Below, piece by piece: positions 1-9,291 of a stretch of 64,000 nucleotides of DNA (position 1 is its first letter; every line of letters starts with the position of its first letter). Made by a program: the position numbers and the translations under genes. The notes beneath the pieces are model-generated. The model saw only the letters and a list, made by a program, of their open reading frames with translations. It was not told the DNA's origin and did not search any database. The stretch comes from JAUWQU01 sp964564285 (GTDB taxonomy: Bacteria; Planctomycetota; Phycisphaerae; SM23-33): assembly GCA_964564285.1 (NCBI GenBank), contig CAZMBZ010000001.1:1-64000 (forward strand). Reading direction: 5' to 3'.

Positions 1-161
1 TCTTGCTCCGACATTTCCCAGATGACGTTGGCCCGCGACCACGGCGGGCCACTTCCCTTCCATTCCATTGTCTCTTCTACCGGGGCTCCTGCAAGCATTT
101 TCCGCCACGCTTTTCGCCACGCACGGTCGTCGGGGACGCGGCGTAGCCTCGGACGAATCAT
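1..161 (-). CDS. Partial small protein at the left edge, function unknown
   Basis: Reading leftwards from an ATG at 161-159, the frame stays open to the window edge and gives a natural-looking basic, Trp-rich N-terminus (begins MIRPRLRRVPDDRAWRKAW, later WEMSEQ). The same frame is open further upstream to a TGA near 275, so the true start could lie a little to the right. I do not recognise a family. It is co-directional with the two small genes at 337-453 and 477-782, which supports a minus-strand accessory cluster, but a 53-residue partial frame in GC-rich DNA can be chance. Confidence 0.33.
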   Translation of the reverse strand, partial: MIRPRLRRVPDDRAWRKAWRKMLAGAPVEETMEWKGSGPPWSRANVIWEMSEQ

Positions 162-336
162 GGAACCCCTGCTGTTTCTCAAGGAATGCGGGGAGAAATG
201 CTTCTGCCGAACAGGCGTGTCTCCACGGCTGGCGTAGGCGGTCGCATTGGACCCGCTACGCAGTCTAGCCGGTCAGCGACGTGGACCTCATGGGCGGGCT
301 GGCAGTGATGAAACGCAAGCGGAAGTAGCCGGACCT

Positions 337-453
337 CTACCCGACATACTCGGCCGTCATGGGCACCAGACAGTGATCGCAGTCGCCGTCGTCATACTCG
401 TTGCTGCTGGAGGTGTCGATGATCAGGTGTGTGATGGGTTGTTTCTTTGGCAT
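337..453 (-). CDS. 38-residue hypothetical protein
   Basis: An ATG at 453-451 is preceded by a good GAAGGAG-type ribosome binding site about 6 bases upstream, and the frame ends in TAG at 337. The peptide is acidic in the middle (IDTSSSNEYDDGDCDHC) with two cysteines one residue apart. It starts 23 bases after the stop of the 101-residue gene upstream, an operon-like spacing. No family is recognised. Its coding status rests on the ribosome binding site and on its place behind another likely gene. Confidence 0.4.
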   Translation of the reverse strand: MPKKQPITHLIIDTSSSNEYDDGDCDHCLVPMTAEYVG

Positions 454-476
454 GGAATCTCCTTCTCGGCGCTGAT

Positions 477-782
477 TCAGCCTGATGCCTCTTCCGACAG
501 GTCGATAGAGACGACCTTGCCGCTGTGGTCAAGAATCTCCAGGACGGGCGGCATGGACTCGGGATCGATCATTATCCGATGCGCCTGCCGCGCAGCTTCG
601 AGAACGGCCGGGGCGCTCGCGTCGATGACGTAGACAACGCGGAAGAGGCGCTCACTGCCGCGTTTCCAGGGCGGGGGCTCGATGACAAGTCCCGGGGCAG
701 GGGAGTCCTTGGATTCTAAGGCACAAGGTATAGTTCTGGGGTTTGGAGGGTCTGTAGCGGCCTGGTCGATTGTCCATGGCAT
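477..782 (-). CDS. 101-residue hypothetical protein
   Basis: The start chosen is the ATG at 782, because AAGGAG lies at 791-796 with ideal spacing; an in-frame ATG at 821 has no such site. The first 45 residues are Pro-rich. The second half (about residues 46-98) looks like a folded alpha/beta unit, with RVVYVIDASAPAVLEAARQA and then PPVLEILDHSGKVVSIDLS. The second block reads like a beta-hairpin edge found in small accessory proteins of phage- or plasmid-like clusters, but I cannot name the family. It is followed at once by the 38-residue gene at 337-453. Together with the edge fragment it forms a minus-strand run of short genes, opposite in direction to the ankyrin gene at 995. Confidence 0.55.
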   Translation of the reverse strand: MPWTIDQAATDPPNPRTIPCALESKDSPAPGLVIEPPPWKRGSERLFRVVYVIDASAPAVLEAARQAHRIMIDPESMPPVLEILDHSGKVVSIDLSEEASG

Positions 783-994
783 CTTCCGGGCTCCTTGGTC
801 GGTGAATTCGCCCCTGGGCATTCGGCGGACCGCTTAGCTGAGCGGTGGTAGGTAGCATAGTGCATATTGCGGTCTCACTGAAGGTTTCAGGAACCACCTA
901 AGAAACCCGGGTCTAGATCGTCGTACCTTTGAGATCACCTTCTCATATGCCGCGCCGGAGCAGGCGGTCCGCCGCGAAGAAAGGAGACGCAATA

Positions 995-2977
995 ATGAGC
1001 AGTCACTTGATTTGCCGCACAATGTTCGCGGGAATGGTTCTTGGCTTGGGGGCTGTCGCGGGACTCGCGCGGGCCGAACGGCCGACCGACCCGAACTTGG
1101 TTTCCCTCATGGAAGCCATATACGAAGGGGACATGCCAAAGGTCAGGAAGCTGCTGGCGGCGGGAGTCTCACCCGACGGGGAACCGGATTGCCGCCCCTT
1201 GTTTCAGGCGGCCATCGACGCGGACACCGAGGCGGTCCATATCCTGTTGGCTGCCGGAGCCAACCCAAACGTCCGTGACCCCAACGGGAACGACGCGTTG
1301 CACTACTGCGACGAATCGGGCTGGCTGAAGGTGGTGCTCGGCCGGCCTGTCACGCAGATGGAGAAGGACGTCTCCCTAGTCCACGCGGAAATACAATTTT
1401 ACGTCAACCGGATGATCCAGCACAAGAGCTGCTCACCGCACTGGGGGCAGGGGCTCATCGGCTACTGGAAGGGTCATGCGTACTTTTGGTCCCAGAACTC
1501 CGCCACGCCACGGGACGCCGACGGGGTCGTCCGCACGGCCATGAAGGCCGTCGAACTGCTTCGCAAGCACGGCGCGGGCTCGCGGAAGGACTCGCCTCTT
1601 TGGGCGGCTGTGACGGATCGGTCGCCCGGCCGGATCGAGCGGAAGTTCGGCCGCGGCGACCTTGTCTATGCCGCGACTGTCTGGGGCCACGGTGGCCAGA
1701 AGCAGCTTGTCTGCCTTACGGACGCCTTCGCCCCGATTGAACGCACGCACTGTTTCGTGTTCGATCAGTCGTTGCGGGTGGTGAGCGTGGGGGAATGCTC
1801 GCGGCATTCCACACAACGGTATGTCTATACCATGCGGGGCATACCGATGCACCGGCCGTATGCCCTGGTCGAGTATCGCAGCAGCATCGAGAAGCTCCCG
1901 GCCAACATGCGTGGCCGCTGGATGCCCGCGCTGGCTGAACTCGGCTACAAACGGTCGATCGACGCCAACCACCCGATCGGTTTGTTCACTCGTGCCGAGA
2001 TGGGCCGGGCGTTCATGCGCCCCCCGGCTGGGCGAGCGTTTGTGGTGCCCATCGACTTCTACGGGGCGCCGGTTGACCTGCGGGCGTTCGATGGCGGCCT
2101 AGAGGACCTGGACGACATCGAATTTCGTTTCGCGGAGGCGGAGCATCCCTTCCATCGCGGTGTGCTCAGACCCAGCGAGCCGCCGGAGCCGCGGGCCGAC
2201 CAGCCGTCTTCCACCCAGCCTTCGGGTGCCCAGGAAGCACCCAATGGCTCAGCCGCGGCGACGCAGCCCGTCTCCCGGGCGCGCGGTGCCGACGCGGCCG
2301 GAGACGATCGGTTCACTGAGCAAATACGGACCCGGGACGTTCGCCTGTATCGCAGCGTTCGATCGGAACTGTTCATCATTGCGATGCCGGACGGCATGCA
2401 GAGCCTGATTGATTGGAACCCCCAGCGAAATACCAATCTATTTTCCGGCACCTTGTGGGCCACACCGACGAAAGCCGCCGGGCCGCTGACCAGGGGCGTC
2501 GTCTGGCACCGCAAGCAAGGCAATCGGGTCGTCTTCGGCGACATCCGCCCCGGCTTCCCGTTGGGAACTGCGGGCGTAATGGCATTCGACCCCAACGGGA
2601 AGATGGCCGCCGTTGGTGAGTATGCGACAAACCGAGACAATCCCAGGTCGATCGGTCTGGCGGAGTTCCGCAGCGCCGACCCGCGCCTGCCCAAGACCGT
2701 GCGGGGCCGCTGGATGCTCGCCGTCGCCCAGGTCTGCCCGGGCGTGAAACTCGACCCCAACAGGCCGCTTGCCTACGGTCTCTGGCCGAGGCCGGTGTCC
2801 TACAAGACCCCCGACAAATCCCCGGCCCCGCCGGACAGCAACCGCATCCAGATTCGTCCCATCGACTGGTATAACGACGACGTGGACTTCCGCGCTCTCG
2901 ATTTCCCGTTTGGGGATCTGAAAGATTCCGAGATTCGGCCGGTGGCCACCGTGCCTCTGATCCGTTCCGCACGCTAA
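995..2977 (+). CDS. Secreted ankyrin-repeat protein with a duplicated unknown domain
   Basis: The start is placed at the ATG at 995 because AAGGAG sits at 981-986 and the protein then opens with a clear signal peptide (MFAGMVLGLGAVAGLARA). The frame is open further upstream to 929, but that stretch is Arg-rich and lacks a signal. Residues about 25-100 hold ankyrin repeats (LMEAIYEGDMPKVRKLLAAG, then AVHILLAAGANPNVRDPNGN). The rest contains a domain present twice. Each copy has a beta-rich lead, then an EYRSS or EFRSA motif, RGRWM, LDPN or IDAN, and a closing PIDFY/PIDWY...VDLRAFD/VDFRALD...DLDD motif (about residues 310-385 and 560-650). A Pro/Gln/Thr-rich linker (about residues 390-440) separates the copies. 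The product is probably periplasmic or exported, 660 residues; the repeated domain is not one I recognise. Confidence 0.85.
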   Translation: MSSHLICRTMFAGMVLGLGAVAGLARAERPTDPNLVSLMEAIYEGDMPKVRKLLAAGVSPDGEPDCRPLFQAAIDADTEAVHILLAAGANPNVRDPNGNDALHYCDESGWLKVVLGRPVTQMEKDVSLVHAEIQFYVNRMIQHKSCSPHWGQGLIGYWKGHAYFWSQNSATPRDADGVVRTAMKAVELLRKHGAGSRKDSPLWAAVTDRSPGRIERKFGRGDLVYAATVWGHGGQKQLVCLTDAFAPIERTHCFVFDQSLRVVSVGECSRHSTQRYVYTMRGIPMHRPYALVEYRSSIEKLPANMRGRWMPALAELGYKRSIDANHPIGLFTRAEMGRAFMRPPAGRAFVVPIDFYGAPVDLRAFDGGLEDLDDIEFRFAEAEHPFHRGVLRPSEPPEPRADQPSSTQPSGAQEAPNGSAAATQPVSRARGADAAGDDRFTEQIRTRDVRLYRSVRSELFIIAMPDGMQSLIDWNPQRNTNLFSGTLWATPTKAAGPLTRGVVWHRKQGNRVVFGDIRPGFPLGTAGVMAFDPNGKMAAVGEYATNRDNPRSIGLAEFRSADPRLPKTVRGRWMLAVAQVCPGVKLDPNRPLAYGLWPRPVSYKTPDKSPAPPDSNRIQIRPIDWYNDDVDFRALDFPFGDLKDSEIRPVATVPLIRSAR

Positions 2978-3124
2978 GGGCCGGATTCTTCGGACGGCCG
3001 GTTCTGCGGCGTGCGTGCGATGTGTTGAGGGCCTGCTAACGCAGTTGCGCGCCTTGAAGGAAGCCGTAGGCAAAGCTTTGGCCTGACGTACAGCAATCGC
3101 GTGCCGCGACAGAGGATGCCCACC

Positions 3125-3154
3125 TTGACTATAACCGCTGTTTTGCGGTATCAT
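3125..3154 (+). promoter_or_regulatory. Candidate sigma-70 promoter for the M36 peptidase gene
   Basis: TTGACT at 3125-3130 and TATCAT at 3149-3154 are separated by 18 bases, close to the bacterial housekeeping consensus. A transcript would start near 3161 and leave a leader of about 105 bases before the ATG at 3269, which has its own GGAGGA site. The rest of 2978-3268 shows nothing else recognisable. Confidence 0.5.
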
Positions 3155-3268
3155 ATAGGCGTGGACTGCCCGCCGACCAAAGGCCTTAGCGGAGGTCCGG
3201 AATCGTTTTAGCGCGGAGCAAGGCCGCTCATTTTTCATCGCCGCGCGTAGGCATTCGGAGGATAGCGC

Positions 3269-6200
3269 ATGTTGATCGAGGAGGGCAAACGCCTTGGCCG
3301 CGCTTGCCCGCAGCCAATGTCGCCAAGCATCATGGAGGCCCTCGAGCCTCGCTTGTTGCTCAGTTCAACTGCGGGGGCGGACCTGTTTGCGCCCTACCTG
3401 CCGGAGCAGTTCTTCCTGTCCCAGCCGGGCGGGTTCCTCACCGATGCCAACCCGGGCGAGCCGCTGGATATCGCGCTGTCCTATCTGACCGACAACGCCG
3501 ACGAGTTTGGCCTCAATCCCGCGGACATCCTCCAGTCGATCGTAACGGACTACTACACCAGCAGCGATACCGGCGTGACGCATATCTATCTTCGCCAGCA
3601 GCTAAGCGGCCTGGAGATCGTCAACGCCAATATCAGCGCCAACGTCGCCGCCGATGGACGCGTGATCAATGTCGGCGGAGGGTTCGTCTCCGCCCTGGCG
3701 GATCTCTCAGCCCTGGCGGTGGATCCATCCATGACCGCCCCGGCCGCGACGTCCCTGGCCGCGGCGGCGATTGGCCTGTCATCGACCACGGACTGCCTGG
3801 TTGTATCGTCGTCGCCCGATCCTGCCAGCACGGTTGTGCTGGTCAACGATGATCTGTCTTTGGACCCCATTCCGGCGAGGCTTCATTATGTTGCCGGGCC
3901 GGAGGGCGTCTCGCTGGCGTGGAATCTTGTGATGCGCACGGTCGATCTTCAACATTGGTACGAGGTGAGTGTGGACGCTGACACCGGTGAGTGCCTGCAA
4001 GTGAGCGATTGGGTTGACGCCGCCACGTACAACGTCTACCCCGGGCCGGCGGCAGGCCCCGCTGACGGCGACCGCACGCTGGTGACCGATCCGGCGGACA
4101 CGGAGGCATCCCCATACGGATGGCACGACACAGATGGCGTTGACGGGGCGGAGTACACGGATACGCGCGGCAACAACGTATATGCCCAGGAAGACGCCGA
4201 CGACGACAACTCCGGCGGATTCCGCCCCGATGGCGGTGAGGAGTTGTCTTTTGACTACTCGCTGGACCTGGCGTGGTCGCCCGGTGCAAATCGAAGCGCG
4301 GCGATTGCGAACCTGTTCTACTGGAACAATTATCTTCACGACGTTCACTACCAGTACGGTTTCGACGAGGTCTCGGGCAATTTCCAGATGACCAACTACA
4401 CCGGTCTGGGCATCGGCGGCGATGCGGTCCAGGCTGATGCACAGGATGGGTCGTCTTACAATAACGCCAACTTCTCCACCCCTCCGGACGGCCAGAGGCC
4501 CCGGATGCAGATGTACCTGTTTGCGCTCACCACGCCAATGCGTGATGGTTCGCTGGATAGTCAGATTATCGTCCACGAATATGGCCATGGCGTGACGAAC
4601 CGACTGATTGGCGGACCCGCCAACGCCAGCGCCCTGGATGCAACACAGAGCAGGGCCATGGGCGAGGGGTGGTCCGACTGGTGGGCACTGATGTTTACTC
4701 TCAAACCCACTGATGCGAAGTTTCAGGCGTATTCGTTTGGTACGTACGCACTCGGTCAGCCGCCCGACGGCCCGGGTTTGAGGCGACTTCCCTATAGCTT
4801 CGACATGTCGATCGACCCCGCGAATTATGGAGATTACCACAACAGCCATGCTGTCTACGACGCCGGCGTGATCTGGTGTTCGGCCCTGTGGGACATGAGC
4901 TGGCTGCTGATCGACGAGTACGGTTACAGCGAGGATATCTCCCAAGGCTACGACCCCGCCGTTGCCGGTCAGGGTGGAGGCAACAATCTGGCGCTCAAGC
5001 TGGTCGAGGACTCGCTAAAGCTGATGCCCGCCAATCCTTCGTTTCTGGACGGGCGCGACGCACTTCTCCAGGCCGACCTCATCCTCACCGGCGGGGCTAA
5101 CCAGGCAACCATTTGGGAGGCTTTTGCCCGACGCGGCATGGGGCTGGGTGCCTCCGACGGGGGAAGCGCGAATTCGTACCAGGTGGTCGAGGCGTTCGAG
5201 GTGCCGAGTTCCGACCCGGTGACCGTATCGTCGGCGCCGGCCGGGCCGATCAGCATACCGGTCGGCGAGGTTACCTTTACCTTCAACGAGGCGATTGACC
5301 AGGCCAGCTTTACCGTCGCCGACGACGTGGTCAGCTTCACCGGTCCCAGCGCCGCCGACCTCAAGCCATTCATTACCGGCGCGACGTGGGATGATCCCCA
5401 GACATTGCGGATAACCTTCACGCCGCGAACAATGCCGGGATCTTACGTGATGACCATCGGCCCGGCGATTCTCTCAGCCGACGACGGCAGGGCGATGGAC
5501 CAGGACAACGACGAGGAGCCCGGCGAAGTCCTGGACGATTGCTACTCGGCGACATTCGAGGGTGTGTCTGTCCTGTACTCGGCCGACATGAGCGACGATC
5601 CCGGCTGGTCGCTCGACGGCGGCGAGGCCCCGGAGCAGTGGCAGTACGGACAGCCTGCCGGCAATGAGGGGGACCCATCTTCAGGCCACACCGGCGACAA
5701 CGTGATCGGCTACAACCTCGAGGGCAACTATCCCGACGAGATGGAAACCCCCCAGTACGCGACCTCAACGGCGTTCAGCACCCTTGGCCAGACCGATATC
5801 ACGGTTGGATTCTGGCAGTGGCTTGGCGTGGAAGCGGCACAGTACGACCAGGCAGGTATCGAAATCTGGGATGGCGAGGTCTGGACGGTCGTGTGGGAAC
5901 ACACTGGAGATAACGTCTCGGCAGGGTCGTGGTCATACGTTCAGTACATCCTGCCGGCAGCGGCAAGCGACAGGCCGGAAGTGAGGATTCGCTGGGCCAT
6001 GGGTCCGAGCGACAAGTATGTGAACTATTGCGGCTGGAACATCGACGACGTGATGGTATGGGGCATGCCGGACGGTTCTGATGTCGTCGGGCCGAAGGTT
6101 GCAGGGCACTGGCCCGCGTCGTCAGTGACGGGCGGGCAGGGGGCGGTGCAGTTTAGTTTCGACGAGATGATGGACACCGGTAGCTTCAGCCCTGCCGGCG

Positions 6201-8347
6201 ACGTGGTCAGCTTCACAGGTCCGGGTGGCGACCTGCAGGCGGAGGTGACGGGCTATACATGGCTTGACGGTCAGACGCTTGAGATCCATTTTGCCGAGCA
6301 AACCGCCCCGGGTTCCTACACGATGGTAATCGGTCCGGGCATTACCGATAATGCCCCGAGCGTCAACCCGATGGATACCGATGGCGACGGCGCGAGCGGC
6401 GAGGCTGAGGATGACCGCTACGGTGTTTCGTTCACGATCATTCCCAGTTCGCCGGTCATATACGCAGCCGACATGAACGTCGATCCGGGGTGGACCTTCG
6501 ACGCGGGCACGGACCCGTACCAATGGGAGTACGGTCTGCCGAGCGGCCTGGTGGGCAATCCGTCGGAAGCCTACACCGGTGAGAGCGTGGTCGGCTACAA
6601 TCTGGAGGGGAGATACCAGAACTCCATGACCTCAAGGCAGTACGCGACCACGCCGGCGTTCAGCACCGTCGGCTACACGGACGTTACGCTGGAGTTTCGG
6701 GTATGGCTGAGCGTGGAATCCTCCGACTACGACCATGTCAACATCCAGGTCTGGAACCAATCGAATTGGATCACGCTGTGGGATCACGCCGGCGATACCT
6801 ACATCACAAAATCACGATGGTCCTATCGCAATTTTGTCCTGCCGGCCTCGACATACGACCAGGCGGAAGTGAAAATCCGCTGGGGCGTCGGCCCAACTGA
6901 TGGGGGCCTGGGGTATTGCGGATGGAACATCGACGACGTGCTGGTGACGGGGACGTCCTTCGGCAACCCGGAGGTCGTTGGGCGGCAGGTGTTCTACAAC
7001 AACAGCATATTCGATGGTTACAGCCCGGTCGCCAATGCTGACGATGACGCTGCAATCGCTCCGCCGCCGTCGCTATACGACGCTGATGAACTGGACAAGC
7101 AGATCGGCAAGCAGGCCTTGCTGCCAGGCGAAACTGCATCGTTTGTCAATTACACCAGCTACGGCCGGGGCATTAACGGCGTAATAGTGGATATCGCCGA
7201 CCTGGCCGGGCGGGACGTCACGGCGGGCGACTTCGCATTTATGGTCGGCAACTCCGACGACATGTCGGATTGGTCCGCGGCGCCGGCTCCGCTGAGCGTG
7301 ACAGTCCGCCGCGGCGCGGGCGGCGGCGGAAGCGACCGCGTGACCATAATATGGGCCGACGACGATCCGTTGACGCCGCAGCGCGAGGATGGGGCGATCT
7401 CGGGACAATGGCTGCAGGTGATGGTGCTCTCGGACGCCAGCGGCGGATCGCTCGGCCTGGCCGAAGATGATGTGTTCTACTTCGGCAACGCTATAGGCGA
7501 GACGGGCGACAGCCAGGCAAACGCCAAGGTCAACGCCACGGACCAACTGGGCACGCGAGGCGACATCCACACTGCCTCGAACCCGGCGCGGATCCACGAT
7601 GCGTATGACTTCGACCGCGATGGCGAGGTGAGCCCCTACAGCGCCGATGAACTTATCGCTCGGAGCAACCAGACGACCTTCCTGACGGAGTTGAAACTGA
7701 TAACCGCTCCGGCGCCCATCGGCGCTGCGCCGGTGCCCGAAACGCTCCCGGGCGATGCCACAATGGATGGCAGGGTCGATGGGGCCGACATGCAGGTGTT
7801 GGGGGCTAACTTCGGCGCTGTCGATGCAACGTGGTCCCAGGGGGACTTCGACGGCGACGGCGACGTGGATGTTGCGGATTACATCACACTGAAAAGCAAT
7901 TTCGGCCGATCCATACCCGTCCCGGCCCCTGTTGCCGACACGGCCGAGGCCCCGGCGGTGATGGAAACAGCCTTGCCAATTGCTCCCACGCCCGTCGAAA
8001 CGCCAGTGGCTGCCGCGATGGCAAGCTTGTTGAGCAACACACTGGACGTTCTGACTGTCGTCCCAACCGCCGAATCGACACCGGTGGACACCTGGACAGT
8101 CAGCGCCGCTGCGTTGACGATCTACACTATTGCCCCGACCGTCGTCAAACCGAGTGCCGTCGCCGGATCGAGCCCGGCCCAGCCGTCAATCGATGCCCGT
8201 CTCTGGGCGAACCTCTCCGCCAGTGTCCACGACCAAGCCACAGCCGCCGACCCGCTCGTCGAGCCGCTTCTGGGGCGACTGGGAGCGATTCGATGGCAGG
8301 ACGACTTGCGAACGGGCCGAGGCAGGCAGCGAAAGATGCGGGTATGA
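3269..8347 (+). CDS. Giant secreted M36 (fungalysin-type) metallopeptidase with dockerin
   Basis: This 1692-residue protein starts at an ATG with GGAGG seven bases upstream. Residues 24-31 are LEPRLLLS, the box found near the N-terminus of many large planctomycete surface proteins. Residues about 50-200 resemble an FTP/PepSY-like propeptide. The catalytic domain contains NLFYWNNYLHD, the zinc motif HEYGH at 436-440 and GEGWSD, whose Glu466 is the expected third zinc ligand, as in fungalysins. Downstream are two rounds of an Ig-like module (VVSFTGP, PGSYVM/TMVIGP) each followed by a jelly-roll-like module (YNLEG, YCGWNIDDV). A type I dockerin with paired calcium loops (GDATMDGRVDGADMQVLGAN, DFDGDGDVDVADY) sits near 1495-1550, then an Ala/Pro/Thr-rich tail. 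The PEP-CTERM gene begins four bases after its stop, so both are probably cotranscribed. Confidence 0.9.
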   Translation: MLIEEGKRLGRACPQPMSPSIMEALEPRLLLSSTAGADLFAPYLPEQFFLSQPGGFLTDANPGEPLDIALSYLTDNADEFGLNPADILQSIVTDYYTSSDTGVTHIYLRQQLSGLEIVNANISANVAADGRVINVGGGFVSALADLSALAVDPSMTAPAATSLAAAAIGLSSTTDCLVVSSSPDPASTVVLVNDDLSLDPIPARLHYVAGPEGVSLAWNLVMRTVDLQHWYEVSVDADTGECLQVSDWVDAATYNVYPGPAAGPADGDRTLVTDPADTEASPYGWHDTDGVDGAEYTDTRGNNVYAQEDADDDNSGGFRPDGGEELSFDYSLDLAWSPGANRSAAIANLFYWNNYLHDVHYQYGFDEVSGNFQMTNYTGLGIGGDAVQADAQDGSSYNNANFSTPPDGQRPRMQMYLFALTTPMRDGSLDSQIIVHEYGHGVTNRLIGGPANASALDATQSRAMGEGWSDWWALMFTLKPTDAKFQAYSFGTYALGQPPDGPGLRRLPYSFDMSIDPANYGDYHNSHAVYDAGVIWCSALWDMSWLLIDEYGYSEDISQGYDPAVAGQGGGNNLALKLVEDSLKLMPANPSFLDGRDALLQADLILTGGANQATIWEAFARRGMGLGASDGGSANSYQVVEAFEVPSSDPVTVSSAPAGPISIPVGEVTFTFNEAIDQASFTVADDVVSFTGPSAADLKPFITGATWDDPQTLRITFTPRTMPGSYVMTIGPAILSADDGRAMDQDNDEEPGEVLDDCYSATFEGVSVLYSADMSDDPGWSLDGGEAPEQWQYGQPAGNEGDPSSGHTGDNVIGYNLEGNYPDEMETPQYATSTAFSTLGQTDITVGFWQWLGVEAAQYDQAGIEIWDGEVWTVVWEHTGDNVSAGSWSYVQYILPAAASDRPEVRIRWAMGPSDKYVNYCGWNIDDVMVWGMPDGSDVVGPKVAGHWPASSVTGGQGAVQFSFDEMMDTGSFSPAGDVVSFTGPGGDLQAEVTGYTWLDGQTLEIHFAEQTAPGSYTMVIGPGITDNAPSVNPMDTDGDGASGEAEDDRYGVSFTIIPSSPVIYAADMNVDPGWTFDAGTDPYQWEYGLPSGLVGNPSEAYTGESVVGYNLEGRYQNSMTSRQYATTPAFSTVGYTDVTLEFRVWLSVESSDYDHVNIQVWNQSNWITLWDHAGDTYITKSRWSYRNFVLPASTYDQAEVKIRWGVGPTDGGLGYCGWNIDDVLVTGTSFGNPEVVGRQVFYNNSIFDGYSPVANADDDAAIAPPPSLYDADELDKQIGKQALLPGETASFVNYTSYGRGINGVIVDIADLAGRDVTAGDFAFMVGNSDDMSDWSAAPAPLSVTVRRGAGGGGSDRVTIIWADDDPLTPQREDGAISGQWLQVMVLSDASGGSLGLAEDDVFYFGNAIGETGDSQANAKVNATDQLGTRGDIHTASNPARIHDAYDFDRDGEVSPYSADELIARSNQTTFLTELKLITAPAPIGAAPVPETLPGDATMDGRVDGADMQVLGANFGAVDATWSQGDFDGDGDVDVADYITLKSNFGRSIPVPAPVADTAEAPAVMETALPIAPTPVETPVAAAMASLLSNTLDVLTVVPTAESTPVDTWTVSAAALTIYTIAPTVVKPSAVAGSSPAQPSIDARLWANLSASVHDQATAADPLVEPLLGRLGAIRWQDDLRTGRGRQRKMRV

Positions 8348-8351
8348 ACGA

Positions 8352-8936
8352 ATGTTGAAACAAGCAAAACATCTCGCCGCAATCGCCGCCGTCGTCGTAT
8401 TGATCGCCGCCGGGAGCGTTTCTGCCGACATGTACATTGACGTCGGCAACCACCTGCTCCTGCCGGACACACCGGGACAGACCGTCCGTTTCATGGTCTC
8501 CACCGACGCCGGCAACACGGTAGGTGGCTGCAATTTCAACGCTGAGATTGCCGGCGGTGGCCCGGCCTACGGTGGCGAGCTCGGCCCGGCTATCACGGCC
8601 GTGGAGATGGAGGCCGGGACAATCTTCGCCGACAACAATACAGGCCAGCGCGATCTCGGATCGCTGGCGCAATTGGCGACATACAGCATCGTAACCACCA
8701 GCGGAACGGTCCCGGCCGACGGTCTGCTCGCAACGCTCACAATAGACACAACGGGTTTCACCACACCCGGAGCGACCTGGACGCTGGAACTGGGCCACAC
8801 CCTAAACGGCACAACGGACTTCGCCCCCGCGTTCGTCATGATCACCGAAGGCACGCTAGAGATAATCCCCGAGCCGACCTCGCTCGCCCTGCTGCCCCTA
8901 GCCGGCCTGGCCCTGCTGGGCCGGCGACGACGCTGA
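8352..8936 (+). CDS. PEP-CTERM exported protein
   Basis: The 194-residue product opens with a signal peptide (LAAIAAVVVLIAAGSVSA) and ends with the sorting signal PEPTSLALLPLAGLALLGRRRR-like tail: a PEP motif, a hydrophobic helix and four Arg. The family is processed by an exosortase and anchored or released at the cell surface. Between the signals is a beta-rich region (VRFMVSTDAGNTVGGCNF, LATLTIDTTGF) resembling the cohesin/PEP-CTERM type of beta-sandwich. A cohesin-like role would fit the dockerin on the protein encoded just upstream, but this is inference. The ATG at 8352 lies in the same reading frame as upstream open sequence overlapping the previous gene; the signal peptide decides the start. 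No exosortase gene is in the window. Confidence 0.9.
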   Translation: MLKQAKHLAAIAAVVVLIAAGSVSADMYIDVGNHLLLPDTPGQTVRFMVSTDAGNTVGGCNFNAEIAGGGPAYGGELGPAITAVEMEAGTIFADNNTGQRDLGSLAQLATYSIVTTSGTVPADGLLATLTIDTTGFTTPGATWTLELGHTLNGTTDFAPAFVMITEGTLEIIPEPTSLALLPLAGLALLGRRRR

Positions 8937-9014
8937 AGCAGATGACACGGTCTCTCCCCAATGTGGTGCCGTACTGTCATCCCAACAAGCACGGCCGGGG
9001 CGTTTGGCCGGTGG

Positions 9015-9041
9015 TAGCCCGAGCCTTTGTTCTTGAATCCC
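9015..9041 (+). repeat. 27-base direct repeat, left copy
   Basis: This copy and the one at 10102-10128 match at 25 of 27 positions and lie in the same orientation on both sides of the ankyrin gene at 9292. Both are intergenic. The 355-base gap between the PEP-CTERM gene and the ankyrin gene holds this copy and the inverted repeat at 9192 but no convincing gene. Confidence 0.6.
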
Positions 9042-9191
9042 CGGGTAACCTTGTTATCGTTCTTGCCATGGGGTACGAACTGCCGCATGGCAAGCCGCAA
9101 GCGTTGTGAGACACAGCAAGTGCTGGAGTTGACCAAACCATGGTAACTCTGAACAGGCATAATGGCCGCGCTGGACCGTACACACGGCAGA

Positions 9192-9222
9192 GAAACAGCC
9201 GGATATGCTTGCTGCGACGGAA
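9192..9222 (+). repeat. Imperfect inverted repeat flanking the ankyrin gene, left arm
   Basis: About 31 bases here pair in inverted orientation with 10063-10093, with roughly three quarters of positions matching, including a perfect 13-base core (cggatatgcttgc at 9200-9212 against its complement at 10073-10085). The arms enclose only the ankyrin gene. They could be remnant terminal repeats of a small mobile unit; no transposase and no target-site duplication were seen. Confidence 0.45.
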
Positions 9223-9291
9223 GCATGAACCGCGAGAGATTGGTTTTGGGAAACATGCCTGTGGTCTCAACCTTGATTGGGGCTTTTGCGA

